A stretch of 40,945 nucleotides of DNA, taken from assembly GCA_030832095.1 (NCBI GenBank), contig JAURJT010000034.1, positions 1 to 40,945 of the forward strand, read 5' to 3'. The position numbers were made by a program, and so were the translations under genes. The first letter of the stretch is position 1, and each line of letters starts with the position of its first letter. A model generated the notes under the pieces. That model was not told the origin of the DNA, made no database searches, and saw only the letters and a program-made list of their open reading frames with translations. Of this stretch, positions 1 to 8,246 are shown one piece after another. The stretch is from Gammaproteobacteria bacterium (GTDB lineage Bacteria; Pseudomonadota; Gammaproteobacteria; Burkholderiales; Burkholderiaceae_B).

Positions 1-23
1 ACGCAACAAGTGGGGTAAGAGGG

Positions 24-764
24 ATGGCTGAAGAGCACACACATTTTGGTTATCAGACAGTCGCTGAATCAGAGAAGGCAGCCAAGGTTGCACAGGTGTT
101 TCATTCTGTGGCCTCGCGCTACGATGTGATGAACGACCTGATGTCTGCCGGACTACACCGCGTCTGGAAGGCCTTTACGATTGGGCGTGCCGCTGTGCGT
201 CCAGGCATGAAGGTATTGGATATCGCAGGCGGGACTGGCGACCTGGCCCGGACCTTTGCAAAGCAGGCGGGCCCGACCGGTGAAGTCTGGCTGACAGATA
301 TCAACGACTCGATGCTGCGCGTCGGGCGTGATCGGTTGCTCGACGATGGCGTGGTGTTGCCTTGCGCGGTCTGCGATGGTGAGCACTTGCCTTTCGCGTC
401 AAATTATTTTGACCGCGTGACGGTAGCTTTTGGATTACGTAACATGACCCACAAAGACCGCGCCTTAGCTGAGATGACGCGAGTGCTTAAACCGGGGGGC
501 AAACTGTTGGTACTCGAATTTTCAAAGATTGCAGCGCCTCTGGCTCCGGCGTACGACTGGTATTCGTTCAAGGTATTGCCTTGGCTCGGTCAAAAAGTGG
601 CAGGTGATGCTGATAGCTACCGTTATTTGGCCGAATCGATTCGTATGCATCCTGATCAAGAGACGCTCAAAGGAATGCTGAGCGAGGCAGGTTTGTCGCG
701 TGTGCAGTTTTTCAACTTGTCGGCGGGCTTAACGGCCTTGCATGAGGGCGTTAAGTTGGGCTAG
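24..764 (+). CDS. ubiE: Ubiquinone/menaquinone C-methyltransferase UbiE
   Basis: SAM-dependent enzyme that C-methylates the benzoquinol ring in ubiquinone synthesis (and demethylmenaquinone where present), at the cytoplasmic face of the membrane. The 246-residue protein matches the usual length of about 250. It carries the UbiE signature [18 protein letters not shown] at residues 32-49, the SAM-binding glycine loop [12 protein letters not shown] at about 64-75, and the later GLRNM and RVLKPGG motifs. The ATG at 24 follows a purine-rich stretch (aagaggg) that can serve as ribosome binding site. It is the first of a ubi block read in the same direction (Tim44-like, ubiJ, ubiB), as in other betaproteobacteria. 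Identity is firm. Confidence 0.96.
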   Translation: MAEEHTHFGYQTVAESEKAAKVAQVFHSVASRYDVMNDLMSAGLHRVWKAFTIGRAAVRPGMKVLDIAGGTGDLARTFAKQAGPTGEVWLTDINDSMLRVGRDRLLDDGVVLPCAVCDGEHLPFASNYFDRVTVAFGLRNMTHKDRALAEMTRVLKPGGKLLVLEFSKIAAPLAPAYDWYSFKVLPWLGQKVAGDADSYRYLAESIRMHPDQETLKGMLSEAGLSRVQFFNLSAGLTALHEGVKLG

Positions 765-875
765 CGTGCGATCTTTCTGGTCGTTAGTTAAGCAATCATT
801 AGCCACGATGAAGCGCTGAAATGTGACCCGCGACGGAACTTCAACACATTTTTATCGTCCATGCTTTACAACCTG

Positions 876-909
876 TTCAGGTTTAAGTAAGATTCAGGTT
901 CTAGTAAGA
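876..909 (+). repeat. Two adjacent 17-bp direct repeats upstream of the Tim44-like gene
   Basis: Two head-to-tail copies, TTCAGGTTTAAGTAAGA at 876-892 and TTCAGGTTCTAGTAAGA at 893-909, match at 15 of 17 positions with no spacer. They lie in the 211-base gap between ubiE and the Tim44-like start, about 65 bases before the latter. They could be a tandem regulator site or a chance duplication. A short GGCGC/GCGCC hairpin (950-963) sits directly in front of the Shine-Dalgarno sequence of the next gene. Confidence 0.55.
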
Positions 910-975
910 TTTGAAGGTCTTCGACTTTTAAACACTATTTGAATGTTTTGGCGCTCAGGCGCCGAGGAGCTCAAG

Positions 976-1956
976 ATGTCCCGATTTGTTACTCGTCTGT
1001 TTGCGGCAGCACTCATTACCTTAGGCGGCGTATCGTTGTCTGCGGTGACTTTCGACGCCCAGGCGGCGCGCGCCGGTAGCGGCACCAGCTCTGGCAAGCA
1101 ATCCAGCAACGTTAGCAGTCAAAAGCCTGCAGCCCCTGCTGCGGCAACTGGCTCAACAGCACAAAAGAGCGCCACGCCTGCAGCTGCGCCTGCTGCTGCA
1201 GCGGCTAAACCTAGTGGCGCTTCGCGTTGGCTCGGCCCCTTGGCTGGCATCGCTGCTGGCTTAGGTATCGCAGCCCTGTTGTCGCACTTTGGTCTTGGCG
1301 GCGCGATGGCCGACTTCTTAATGGTGGCGTTGTTGGCCGCCGTGGTGATCTTTGGCGTGATGTTCGTATTGCGTAGAATGCGTGGCGGTTCAGCTGCACA
1401 ACCCGCAGCACAAGGTGCAGGCAACTCGTCCGTAGGGCAGCCACCTGCCAACGAGATGTACCGCGAAAGCGCTGCGCCTAGCGCCGCGCCGGTTGCGATG
1501 CCCGCTTCAGCCACGGGCTCAATGTCGGCAGCAGGGTTTGGTTCAGACGCACCAGCACCCGATCAAAATTGGTTTATCCCAGTTGATTTTGATACCAATC
1601 GCTTCTTGCAAGAAGCAAAAGCGCAGTTCGTCTCGATTCAAAAAGTTTGGGATAGCGGCGACCTGACGCAAATGCGTAACTTCTTGACCGATGATCTGCT
1701 GAAAGAGTTGCAGGCCCAGTTGTCAGGTCGTGTTGGTGAAAACCATACTGAAGTGGTGCTGCTCAACGCTGAAATGCTAGGTATCGAAAAGGTCACTGAC
1801 GGTCATTTGGCGAGCGTGCGCTTTTCGGGCATGCTGCGTGAGCAAGCCGGCGCAGAAGCGTTCCGCTTCGAAGAAGTTTGGAACCTCTTTAAACCTGAGC
1901 AAGGCGGCTGGTTGTTGGCAGGTATTCAACAAATTCCAGTGACTCACGCCAGCTAA
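976..1956 (+). CDS. Tim44-like domain membrane protein
   Basis: Protein of 326 residues from the preferred start. An upstream ATG at 943 is open, but the ATG at 976 has a strong GAGGAG ribosome site at 964-969 and begins a proper signal-like sequence (MSRFVTRLFAAALITLGG). Order: N-terminal signal or anchor, a low-complexity Ala/Ser/Gln stretch, a hydrophobic region with two membrane segments at about residues 85-135, another Ala/Pro-rich linker, then a C-terminal Tim44-like domain (about 195-322). This last domain resembles the C-terminal half of mitochondrial Tim44 and the bacterial TimA family, whose exact role is not settled. It lies between ubiE and ubiJ, a neighbourhood I recall from other Burkholderiales. 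A link to ubiquinone synthesis is inferred from position only. Confidence 0.85.
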   Translation: MSRFVTRLFAAALITLGGVSLSAVTFDAQAARAGSGTSSGKQSSNVSSQKPAAPAAATGSTAQKSATPAAAPAAAAAKPSGASRWLGPLAGIAAGLGIAALLSHFGLGGAMADFLMVALLAAVVIFGVMFVLRRMRGGSAAQPAAQGAGNSSVGQPPANEMYRESAAPSAAPVAMPASATGSMSAAGFGSDAPAPDQNWFIPVDFDTNRFLQEAKAQFVSIQKVWDSGDLTQMRNFLTDDLLKELQAQLSGRVGENHTEVVLLNAEMLGIEKVTDGHLASVRFSGMLREQAGAEAFRFEEVWNLFKPEQGGWLLAGIQQIPVTHAS

Positions 1957-1979
1957 CTCATTGCTTCAATGTTGCATCT

Positions 1980-2006
1980 AAAAACGCCCGCCTAGCGGGC
2001 GTTTTT
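1980..2006 (+). terminator. Rho-independent terminator after the Tim44-like gene
   Basis: A perfect 12-base-pair inverted repeat (1980-1991 with 1995-2006) has a three-base loop CTA. The GC core is CGCCCGC/GCGGGCG, flanked by five A residues on the left and five T residues on the right, so it can work in both directions. It lies 24 bases after the stop at 1956. Confidence 0.88.
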
Positions 2007-2080
2007 ATGCCCATTTCAACTGATGGTCAGTTCACCCGTTAAACTACGCCCTTAAATCGACTTTTAGTGCCTGCGCCTAC

Positions 2081-2743
2081 GTGACCATTGCCCTACCTTC
2101 TCTGCCGACGCGGTTCGCCCTACACCCCGTCAGGTTATGGGCGCACGCCTTCAATCTATTGACTCAGCAGCAACCTTGGGCAGCGCAACGTTTGGCGGCC
2201 CATGCCGGGCAAACGCTGCGGATCTGTCTTGGCGGTTTTCAGGTGACGTTCACCATTGGGCACGATGGCACTCTCGAGGCCGCAGACTCGGCAGTGGTGC
2301 CTGATGTCGTGCTTGAGTTGATTGCCGAAAAACTATCGTTGACGGCACTACTTTCACCCGAGGCACGCACCGATATTGCCCAATTGGTACATGTCACTGG
2401 GCAGGCTGCGTTAGTGCAAGTTGTGTCTGATCTAGCGCGTGATTTGCGCCCAGATCCCGAAGATGCCTTGGCCCAATGGCTGGGGGATGTCCCCGCGCGC
2501 CGCCTGACTAAAGGCGCACAAGGTGTGTTCGCTGGCGCGCAGTCTTTCGCGCGCGGCGTGGTCGAAAATCTTGCCGAGTATTTTTCTGAAGAAACCAATA
2601 TCTTGGCAGCTGCGCCTGCCCTCGCGTCTCTGTCCCAAGAGCGTGCGCTCACCTTGGCTCACCTAGAGCAAATCGATCGGCGACACGCCGCGCTGCAAGC
2701 GCGGCTTTCGCGCCTCACCTCGCGCCTCGGCCCCTCAGTATGA
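2081..2743 (+). CDS. ubiJ: Ubiquinone biosynthesis accessory factor UbiJ (SCP2 domain)
   Basis: Protein of 220 residues with an SCP2-like lipid-binding domain in the N-terminal half (about residues 15-115) and a helical C-terminal tail rich in Leu, Arg and Gln ([19 protein letters not shown]), the layout of UbiJ. In Escherichia coli UbiJ binds lipid intermediates and, with UbiK, supports the soluble Ubi metabolon. The only workable start is GTG at 2081; no strong ribosome site precedes it. Its TGA overlaps the ubiB ATG by four bases, so the two are likely translationally coupled. E. coli has the order ubiE-ubiJ-ubiB, which backs the call despite low sequence conservation in this family. Confidence 0.85.
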   Translation: MTIALPSLPTRFALHPVRLWAHAFNLLTQQQPWAAQRLAAHAGQTLRICLGGFQVTFTIGHDGTLEAADSAVVPDVVLELIAEKLSLTALLSPEARTDIAQLVHVTGQAALVQVVSDLARDLRPDPEDALAQWLGDVPARRLTKGAQGVFAGAQSFARGVVENLAEYFSEETNILAAAPALASLSQERALTLAHLEQIDRRHAALQARLSRLTSRLGPSV

Positions 2744-4293
2744 TGTCTTTGCCCCGCCTGTTGCGCATCATCGTCGTTGCGCTGCGCTATCGGCTCGATG
2801 AACTCGTGCTGTCGGGCATCGAACACCCTGTGGCCTATCGCTTGCTGTGGTTGGTGCGCTTAGGTTCGCGCCCGACCATGCCGCGTGGTTTGCGTCTGCG
2901 CCTTGCCCTCGAGGCGCTCGGTCCCATCTTCGTGAAATTTGGGCAAGTGTTGTCGACTCGCCGTGATTTAATCCCGATGGATATTGCGGATGAACTGGCC
3001 TTGCTGCAAGATCGTGTCGCACCGTTTGCCTCAGATAAAGCCGCTGCCATGATTGAAGCGGCACTTGGGGCGCCCACCTCGACACTTTTTGCGCAGTTTG
3101 AAACCGATCCAGTTGCCTCTGCATCCATTGCGCAGGTGCACTTCGCGGTGCTTCATGATGGGCGTCATGTTGCAGTCAAGGTATTGCGCCCGGGCATGCT
3201 AGAAGTGATTGACAAAGACCTCTCGCTGATGCGCGTGCTGGCCAGCCTGATACAGCGCCTGGTGCCCGACGGGAGGCGCTTAAAGCCTCGCGAGGTCGTT
3301 GCCGAATTTGATAAGCACCTGCATGACGAACTCGATCTATTACGTGAGGCGGCTAATTGCAGTCAGCTACGCCGTAATTTTGGCCCTGAGAGCAAGCGCG
3401 GTGAGCTGTTATGGGTACCCGAGGTCATGTGGGATTATTGCGCCTCGACCGTCTTTACCATGGAGCGGATGTACGGCATACCAGTCAGTCAAATTGAACG
3501 CTTGAAGCAAGCAGGCGTTGATATTCCTACGCTGGCGCGTACTGGCGTCGAAATATTTTTTACACAAGTCTTTGATGATGGTTTTTTTCACGCTGACATG
3601 CACCCAGGCAATATTTATGTCTCAGATCAGCCCGCGACGCTTGGTCGGTATATCGCGCTCGATTTTGGCATTGTGGGGTCGCTCTCTGAGTTCGATAAAA
3701 ACTATCTGGCACAAAATTTTTTGGCATTTTTTCAGCGCGATTACCGCCGCGTAGCTCGTTTGCATATTGAATCAGGCTGGGTACCCGCAGCCACCCGCGA
3801 AGAAGAGCTCGAGGGGGCGGTTCGTGCGGTCTGCGAGCCCTATTTTGATCGGCCTTTGGCCGAAATCTCTCTGGGACAAGTGTTATTGCGCCTGTTTCAG
3901 ACCTCCAGGAGGTTTAATGTCGAAATACAGCCGCAGCTGGTACTGTTACAAAAGACCCTTCTAAATGTCGAAGGATTAGGTCGCCAGCTCGATCCGCAGT
4001 TAGACTTATGGAAAACGGCCAAACCTTATCTTGAGCGTTGGATGCTTGAGCGGGTTGGTTTAAAGGGAACTCGTAAGAAACTGATGCAAGAGGCGGGTCA
4101 GTGGGCGCAGTGGTTACCTGAATTACCGCGATTGGTGCACGCCCAACTCAGTCGCGCAGATATATCGAGTCAGGTCTTGCACGAGCTGCAACAAATGCGG
4201 CGCTCGCGCGAGCAAAGCAATCGTGTATTGGTGGCATTAACGGGCGTGGCTGCCCTGAGTTTGGCAGTGGCACTCTGGACGCTGATGCGTTGA
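2740..4293 (+). CDS. ubiB: Atypical kinase-like ubiquinone factor UbiB
   Basis: Member of the ABC1/UbiB atypical kinase family needed for ubiquinone synthesis; it is thought to act as a membrane-bound ATPase that makes lipid intermediates accessible rather than as a protein kinase. The 517-residue product has the KFGQ motif (K66) in the N-terminal extension, the Ala-rich loop ASASIAQVH, the VAVKVLRP lysine, the ExD motif in the [11 protein letters not shown] region, FHADMHPGN, and the DFG-type metal motif ALDFGIVG. A hydrophobic C-terminal segment ([20 protein letters not shown]) anchors it in the membrane. The start overlaps the ubiJ stop as ATGA. A second ATG directly follows at 2743. Confidence 0.95.
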   Translation: MMSLPRLLRIIVVALRYRLDELVLSGIEHPVAYRLLWLVRLGSRPTMPRGLRLRLALEALGPIFVKFGQVLSTRRDLIPMDIADELALLQDRVAPFASDKAAAMIEAALGAPTSTLFAQFETDPVASASIAQVHFAVLHDGRHVAVKVLRPGMLEVIDKDLSLMRVLASLIQRLVPDGRRLKPREVVAEFDKHLHDELDLLREAANCSQLRRNFGPESKRGELLWVPEVMWDYCASTVFTMERMYGIPVSQIERLKQAGVDIPTLARTGVEIFFTQVFDDGFFHADMHPGNIYVSDQPATLGRYIALDFGIVGSLSEFDKNYLAQNFLAFFQRDYRRVARLHIESGWVPAATREEELEGAVRAVCEPYFDRPLAEISLGQVLLRLFQTSRRFNVEIQPQLVLLQKTLLNVEGLGRQLDPQLDLWKTAKPYLERWMLERVGLKGTRKKLMQEAGQWAQWLPELPRLVHAQLSRADISSQVLHELQQMRRSREQSNRVLVALTGVAALSLAVALWTLMR

Positions 4294-4322
4294 TTGAAAT
4301 TTAAACATTAAAGGCAGTGAAC

Positions 4323-5189
4323 ATGCTCTACACAGAACTTTTTAAGTCAATGGAATCCGTGCGCTGGAACATGGCCACCGATATTCCGTGGCAAGACTTT
4401 GATCGCAGCAAGCTCACTGACGAGCAGGCGCAGACGATCAAAATGAACGCCATCACCGAATGGGCTGCGCTGCCAGCGACTGAAATGTTTTTGCGTGATA
4501 ACCGCGACGACAGCGATTTTTCGGCCTTTATGTCGGTTTGGTTTTTTGAAGAGCAAAAGCATTCGCTGGTGTTAATTGAGTATTTGCGGCGCTTTGCCCC
4601 AGACTTAGTCCCCACTGAAGACGAACTGCACCGTGTGCGCTTTGAGTTTGATCCTGCCCCTCCGCTCGAAACACTCATGCTGCATTTCTGTGGCGAGGTG
4701 CGTCTCAATCACTGGTATCGTCGTGCCTCTGATTGGCACACTGAGCCTGTGATCAAAGAAATTTATAAAGTCATCGCACAAGACGAAGCTCGTCATGCAG
4801 GGGCTTATTTACGTTACATGAAGCGCGCGCTGACTCAACGCGGACAAGAAATCGGCGCGCAGGCGCGTATGGCATTTGCCAAAATCGGCGTCTTGATGGC
4901 GTCGGCGCACCGCACGCCTCAGGCGCTGCATCCCACTAATCTTCATGTCAATAAAGACATGTTTCCCAATGATACCGTGCAGTCAAAACTGCCTGAGCCA
5001 GGCTGGCTTGAGCGTTGGCTAGACAATCAAATTGTCTTTGATAAAGACTGGGAACACAAAGTTAGCACTCGTATTTTGCATAACATGTCGCTCTTAATGG
5101 ATAGCTCGTTTAAGACCGTGCAAGACCTGAACCGCTATCGCAAAGAATTGATTCGATCAGCCACGGGGGCTGTAGGCTCAGTCGCTTGA
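4323..5189 (+). CDS. Ferritin-like di-iron domain protein
   Basis: Protein of 288 residues, mainly helical, with the ligand pattern of a ferritin-like di-iron fold: E46 or E54, E77-x-x-H80 (EEQKH), E125 and E155-x-x-H158 (DEARH). This resembles acyl-ACP desaturase and hydroxylase relatives rather than iron-storage ferritin, but the substrate is unknown. The ATG at 4323 is preferred over the GTG at 4317 because AAAGG at 4310-4314 is well spaced only for the ATG. It begins 29 bases after ubiB, and its stop overlaps the next gene's TTG start. The position suggests shared transcription with the ubi genes. A hydroxylase role in quinone or lipid metabolism is a guess. Confidence 0.8.
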   Translation: MLYTELFKSMESVRWNMATDIPWQDFDRSKLTDEQAQTIKMNAITEWAALPATEMFLRDNRDDSDFSAFMSVWFFEEQKHSLVLIEYLRRFAPDLVPTEDELHRVRFEFDPAPPLETLMLHFCGEVRLNHWYRRASDWHTEPVIKEIYKVIAQDEARHAGAYLRYMKRALTQRGQEIGAQARMAFAKIGVLMASAHRTPQALHPTNLHVNKDMFPNDTVQSKLPEPGWLERWLDNQIVFDKDWEHKVSTRILHNMSLLMDSSFKTVQDLNRYRKELIRSATGAVGSVA

Positions 5190-5671
5190 GTGCGCGGTTC
5201 GAAGCCAAGCTCCTTTCAGCACAGCAGGCTGTTGAAAGGATCGCAGGCGGCCAGTGGCCCAAGCCTTTGGTGTTTACCAATGGTGTGTTTGATATTCTGC
5301 ACCGGGGCCACGTCACTTATCTTGATGAGGCTGCACAACTAGGCGCAACGCTGGTCGTGGGCGTGAACTCAGACGCCTCTGCAAAGCGGTTGGGCAAAGG
5401 ACCAGATCGTCCGTTGAATACGGCGGCCGATCGCGCTGCGTTGTTGGCAGCGCTCGAATGTGTCACAGCCGTCGTTGTCTTCGACGAAGACACACCTCTT
5501 GAAATTATCGGGCAGCTTCGGCCCGATTTCATCGTTAAGGGTGGGGATTACAACATGCAAGTGCTGCCTGAAAGCAAGCTCGTCGAGTCGTGGGGCGGCA
5601 AAGCTGTCGCAATACCGTTTGAGTTCGCGCGCTCAACGACCAACCTAGTCGAAAAAATTCGACAACGCTAA
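5186..5671 (+). CDS. rfaE2: D-glycero-beta-D-manno-heptose 1-phosphate adenylyltransferase
   Basis: Catalyses ATP-dependent adenylylation of heptose 1-phosphate to ADP-heptose, a precursor of the lipopolysaccharide inner core. The 161-residue protein corresponds to the C-terminal half of E. coli HldE as a stand-alone enzyme, usual in betaproteobacteria. The nucleotidyltransferase signature is VFDILHRGHVTYL near residues 34-46, with the HxGH-type motif HRGH; NSDASAKRLGK and the IVKGGDY stretch follow. The start is TTG at 5186, which overlaps the TGA of the di-iron protein by four bases; no ATG is available near it. The partner kinase RfaE1 is not in this window. Confidence 0.93.
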   Translation: MSARFEAKLLSAQQAVERIAGGQWPKPLVFTNGVFDILHRGHVTYLDEAAQLGATLVVGVNSDASAKRLGKGPDRPLNTAADRAALLAALECVTAVVVFDEDTPLEIIGQLRPDFIVKGGDYNMQVLPESKLVESWGGKAVAIPFEFARSTTNLVEKIRQR

Positions 5672-5729
5672 AAGCCGATACTGCTAGATTTTTTGAACTG
5701 GCATCCGATGTTGTGCTTTCACAGCCAGT

Positions 5730-5756
5730 TTTAACCCGTGGTTTGCACGGGTTAAA
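5730..5756. terminator. Likely bidirectional terminator between convergent rfaE2 and the PCMT-like gene
   Basis: Inverted repeat TTTAACCCGTG (5730-5740) and CACGGGTTAAA (5746-5756) with a five-base loop. It lies in the 89-base gap where the two genes converge, only four bases beyond the PCMT-like stop. The A/T ends of the stem act as modest tracts on each side; there is no long T run. Confidence 0.55.
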
Positions 5757-5760
5757 TTCT

Positions 5761-6441
5761 TCAAAATTTGAAGCGTGAACCACAGGCTCCGGTGAGCGGC
5801 TTAATCACGGTCTCGAACAGCGATGTGGTTTCAAAGCTTGCTGCAGTCGTACGTGTGATGCGAAAGGCGGTCATTGACGGTGACTGACCGACGATCACGA
5901 CCATGCGGCCACCAAGTTTCAATTGATACTTGAGCGCATTTGACACTTTGTCGACTCCGCCGCTTACCAAAATTGCATCGTATTCGGCGGTTCCCCAGCC
6001 GTTATTGCCGTCACCCACTTCAACTGTGACATTTTTGCAGTGTGCTTTTTGCAAATTTTGTTGGGCAAAGCTTGCTAAGCGTGGATCGATTTCAATTGAT
6101 GTGACGGTGCGAGCCAACTGCGCCAGCAAGGCAGCCTGATGACCCGAGCCGGTACCGATCTCGAGTACGCAGTCGTCGTGTTTGAGTTGCAAGAGTTGGG
6201 TGAGGCGAGCCTCAAGTTTGGGGCTGAGCATTGACTGACGCGTGTCGACTGTGCCGAGTTGCAACGGGATCTCAATGTCTGCAAACGCCAGGCTGCGAAA
6301 GTTGGTCGGCACAAACAGCTCGCGTTGCACCTTGAACAGGGCGTCGACAACATTGGCGTCAAACACGCCGACTGGCCGAATTTGTTGTTCAACCATATTG
6401 AAACGGGCACGCTCAAACTCAGGCAAAGTCATTGCATTCAT
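5761..6441 (-). CDS. PCMT-like (protein-L-isoaspartate methyltransferase family) protein
   Basis: Protein of 226 residues with a clear SAM-binding motif LEIGTGSGHQAALLAQLA and the fold order of protein-L-isoaspartate O-methyltransferase. The N-terminal part, ARFNMVEQQIRPVGV, belongs to a branch common in proteobacteria. The segment that in repair enzymes reads roughly GQTISQPY is here TRQSMLSP, so the catalytic Ser-Gln context is changed and isoaspartate repair activity is doubtful. An alternative ATG lies three codons inside (MNAM). It follows thiD by 36 bases in the same direction and may share its transcript. The safest name is PCMT-family methyltransferase of unknown substrate. Confidence 0.8.
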   Translation of the reverse strand: MNAMTLPEFERARFNMVEQQIRPVGVFDANVVDALFKVQRELFVPTNFRSLAFADIEIPLQLGTVDTRQSMLSPKLEARLTQLLQLKHDDCVLEIGTGSGHQAALLAQLARTVTSIEIDPRLASFAQQNLQKAHCKNVTVEVGDGNNGWGTAEYDAILVSGGVDKVSNALKYQLKLGGRMVVIVGQSPSMTAFRITRTTAASFETTSLFETVIKPLTGACGSRFKF

Positions 6442-6468
6442 AATTTAGTGTGCGAAAGCACTTATTGC

Positions 6469-6495
6469 GGAAAACCCTTATTGTAAGGGTTTTCC
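6469..6495. terminator. Perfect inverted repeat spanning the thiD stop codon
   Basis: GGAAAACCCTTA (6469-6480) pairs perfectly with TAAGGGTTTTCC (6484-6495) across a TTG loop. The thiD stop (6478-6480) is inside the stem. No T run follows on either strand, so it may be an mRNA-stabilising or partial-termination hairpin between thiD and the PCMT-like gene rather than a strong terminator. Confidence 0.4.
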
Positions 6496-7329
6496 TGACC
6501 ACAGCGCATGAAAGTGGTGCACGGGGCCGTGCCCATGACCAACCCTGAGCGAGTCTGCCTGAGCAATGGCCTGGACGAGGTAGTGTTTAGCGCGCTTGGT
6601 AACCTCGGGTACGTCTTGAAGTTGTGGCAACAGTGCCGTAATGGCGGCCGATAGCGTACAACCAGTCCCATGCGTGTTGCGCGTGGGGATCCGGTGCCCC
6701 GGCAACTCGATCATTTTGTCGCCATCGTGTAGCACGTCAATCGTGTCGTTGCCGGGCAGGTGCCCGCCTTTCACCAGCACCCAGCGATGCCCGCCGTAGG
6801 TCATCAGGTTGCGCAAGCGTTCGGCTACCCGCCGCATCTCGCGGACGGTCTCGACTGAACGCATCTCAAGCAAGACCCCAGCTTCGGGCAGATTTGGGGT
6901 AATCAAGGTGGCTAACGGTAGTAATTGCTCACGTAGGGCGCCGATGGCCTTCTGCTCGAGCAGTAAATCGCCACTCTTTGAGACCATGACGGGATCCAGA
7001 ACGAGATGGGCTGGCAAGAAGTGTCCGAGGCGGTCTGCAACGACTTCAATGATGCCAGTTTGCCCCAGCATCCCGAGCTTGACAGCATGGATCTCAACAT
7101 CGGCAAACAGAGTGTCAATTTGCGCTCGCACAAACTGCGGGTTGACGGGCGAGATCTCAGTGACTGCCTGAGTATTTTGTGCGGTCAGAGCCGCTACCAC
7201 AGCGCAGCCATAGGCACCCAAGGCGCTCATCGCCTTGATGTCGGCCAAAATACCAGCGCCCCCCGAGGGATCCATGCCTGCGATGGTCAAGGTATTGGGT
7301 ATGACGCGTGCGGCAGTTTCGTCGCTCAT
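6478..7329 (-). CDS. thiD: Hydroxymethylpyrimidine/phosphomethylpyrimidine kinase ThiD
   Basis: Phosphorylates hydroxymethylpyrimidine and then its monophosphate to give HMP-PP for thiamin phosphate synthesis. The 283-residue protein shows the ribokinase-fold substrate motif [18 protein letters not shown] near residues 15-32, the anion-hole motif [10 protein letters not shown] near the C-terminal third, and the expected [11 protein letters not shown] segment. Length is slightly above the usual 265-270. Its ATG overlaps the thiG stop as ATGA, so the two are translationally coupled. Its substrate comes from ThiC, encoded near 16.7-18.6 kb in the same window. Confidence 0.95.
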   Translation of the reverse strand: MSDETAARVIPNTLTIAGMDPSGGAGILADIKAMSALGAYGCAVVAALTAQNTQAVTEISPVNPQFVRAQIDTLFADVEIHAVKLGMLGQTGIIEVVADRLGHFLPAHLVLDPVMVSKSGDLLLEQKAIGALREQLLPLATLITPNLPEAGVLLEMRSVETVREMRRVAERLRNLMTYGGHRWVLVKGGHLPGNDTIDVLHDGDKMIELPGHRIPTRNTHGTGCTLSAAITALLPQLQDVPEVTKRAKHYLVQAIAQADSLRVGHGHGPVHHFHALWSGKPLQ

Positions 7330-8144
7330 GTCTTGGTGTTCGAGGCAAGGGGCGCGATGAGACCTGTGGTGGGTGAGCTTGGTGCCGCCTGGTAGGTCTT
7401 GCGTGGAACGCGTCCGGCCAGAAATGCCTCACGACCCGCCTCAACGGCTTTTTTCATGGCGCTCGCCATCAGCACTGGGTGTTGCGCACCAGCAATTGCC
7501 GTGTTCATCAGCACGCCATCGCAACCAAGCTCCATGGCAATGGCGGCGTCTGAGGCCGTGCCGACACCGGCATCGACCAAAACAGGGACTTTTGCCTGAT
7601 CAATAATCAAGCGTAGGTTCCAGGGGTTTAGGATCCCCATGCCCGAACCAATTAATGAGGCTAATGGCATGACTGCGACGCAACCGATGTCTTCAAGCAT
7701 GCGGCATTGGATCGGGTCGTCGGTGCAATAGACCATCACGTGAAACCCGTCAGCCACCAAGGTTTTAGCCGCAGCGAGTGTTTCGGGCATATTCGGAAAC
7801 AAGGTGTGTGGATCGCCGAGTACCTCTAGTTTGACTAAGGTGTGCCCATCCAAAAGTTCACGGGCCAACCTGAGAGTGCGTACGGCCTCGTCGGCCGAAT
7901 AGCAGCCGGCCGTGTTCGGCAGCAGGGTGAATTGGCTTGGAGGCAGGTACTCAAGCAAGCTAGGCTCGCCAGCCGTTTGACCGATGTTGGTCCGACGAAT
8001 GGCGACGGTAATAATTTGTGCACCGCTGGCATCAATTGCTTCGCGTGTTTGCGCAAAGTCTTTGTATTTTCCGGTGCCCACAAGTAAGCGCGAACGGTAG
8101 GCCTTACCGGCAATCACCAAGGGATCAGACGAGTCTGTTTTCAT
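7326..8144 (-). CDS. thiG: Thiazole synthase ThiG
   Basis: Forms the thiazole phosphate ring of thiamin from deoxyxylulose 5-phosphate, dehydroglycine and the ThiS thiocarboxylate. The 272-residue TIM-barrel protein has the Schiff-base lysine in [10 protein letters not shown] (K105), the LLPNTAGC motif, and the phosphate-binding [14 protein letters not shown] and [11 protein letters not shown] stretches. The usual partner gene thiS is absent from the 102 bases upstream and from the rest of the window, so ThiS must be encoded elsewhere. The next gene is thiD, overlapping by four bases. Confidence 0.96.
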   Translation of the reverse strand: MKTDSSDPLVIAGKAYRSRLLVGTGKYKDFAQTREAIDASGAQIITVAIRRTNIGQTAGEPSLLEYLPPSQFTLLPNTAGCYSADEAVRTLRLARELLDGHTLVKLEVLGDPHTLFPNMPETLAAAKTLVADGFHVMVYCTDDPIQCRMLEDIGCVAVMPLASLIGSGMGILNPWNLRLIIDQAKVPVLVDAGVGTASDAAIAMELGCDGVLMNTAIAGAQHPVLMASAMKKAVEAGREAFLAGRVPRKTYQAAPSSPTTGLIAPLASNTKT

Positions 8145-8246
8145 ATTTTTTCAGTAAGTCAAAACGTGGTGACTGGTGGCAAACCGGTCGCAATCGGTAC
8201 AGTTTAACGTGCCTCGGCAAGAGGGTGCAGCCGTAAGGGCGCGGCG

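Noticed and set aside
1119..1514. Long minus-strand open frame inside the Tim44-like gene
   Set aside because: It is the antisense of an Ala/Ser-rich linker, with biased composition and no ribosome site or domain.
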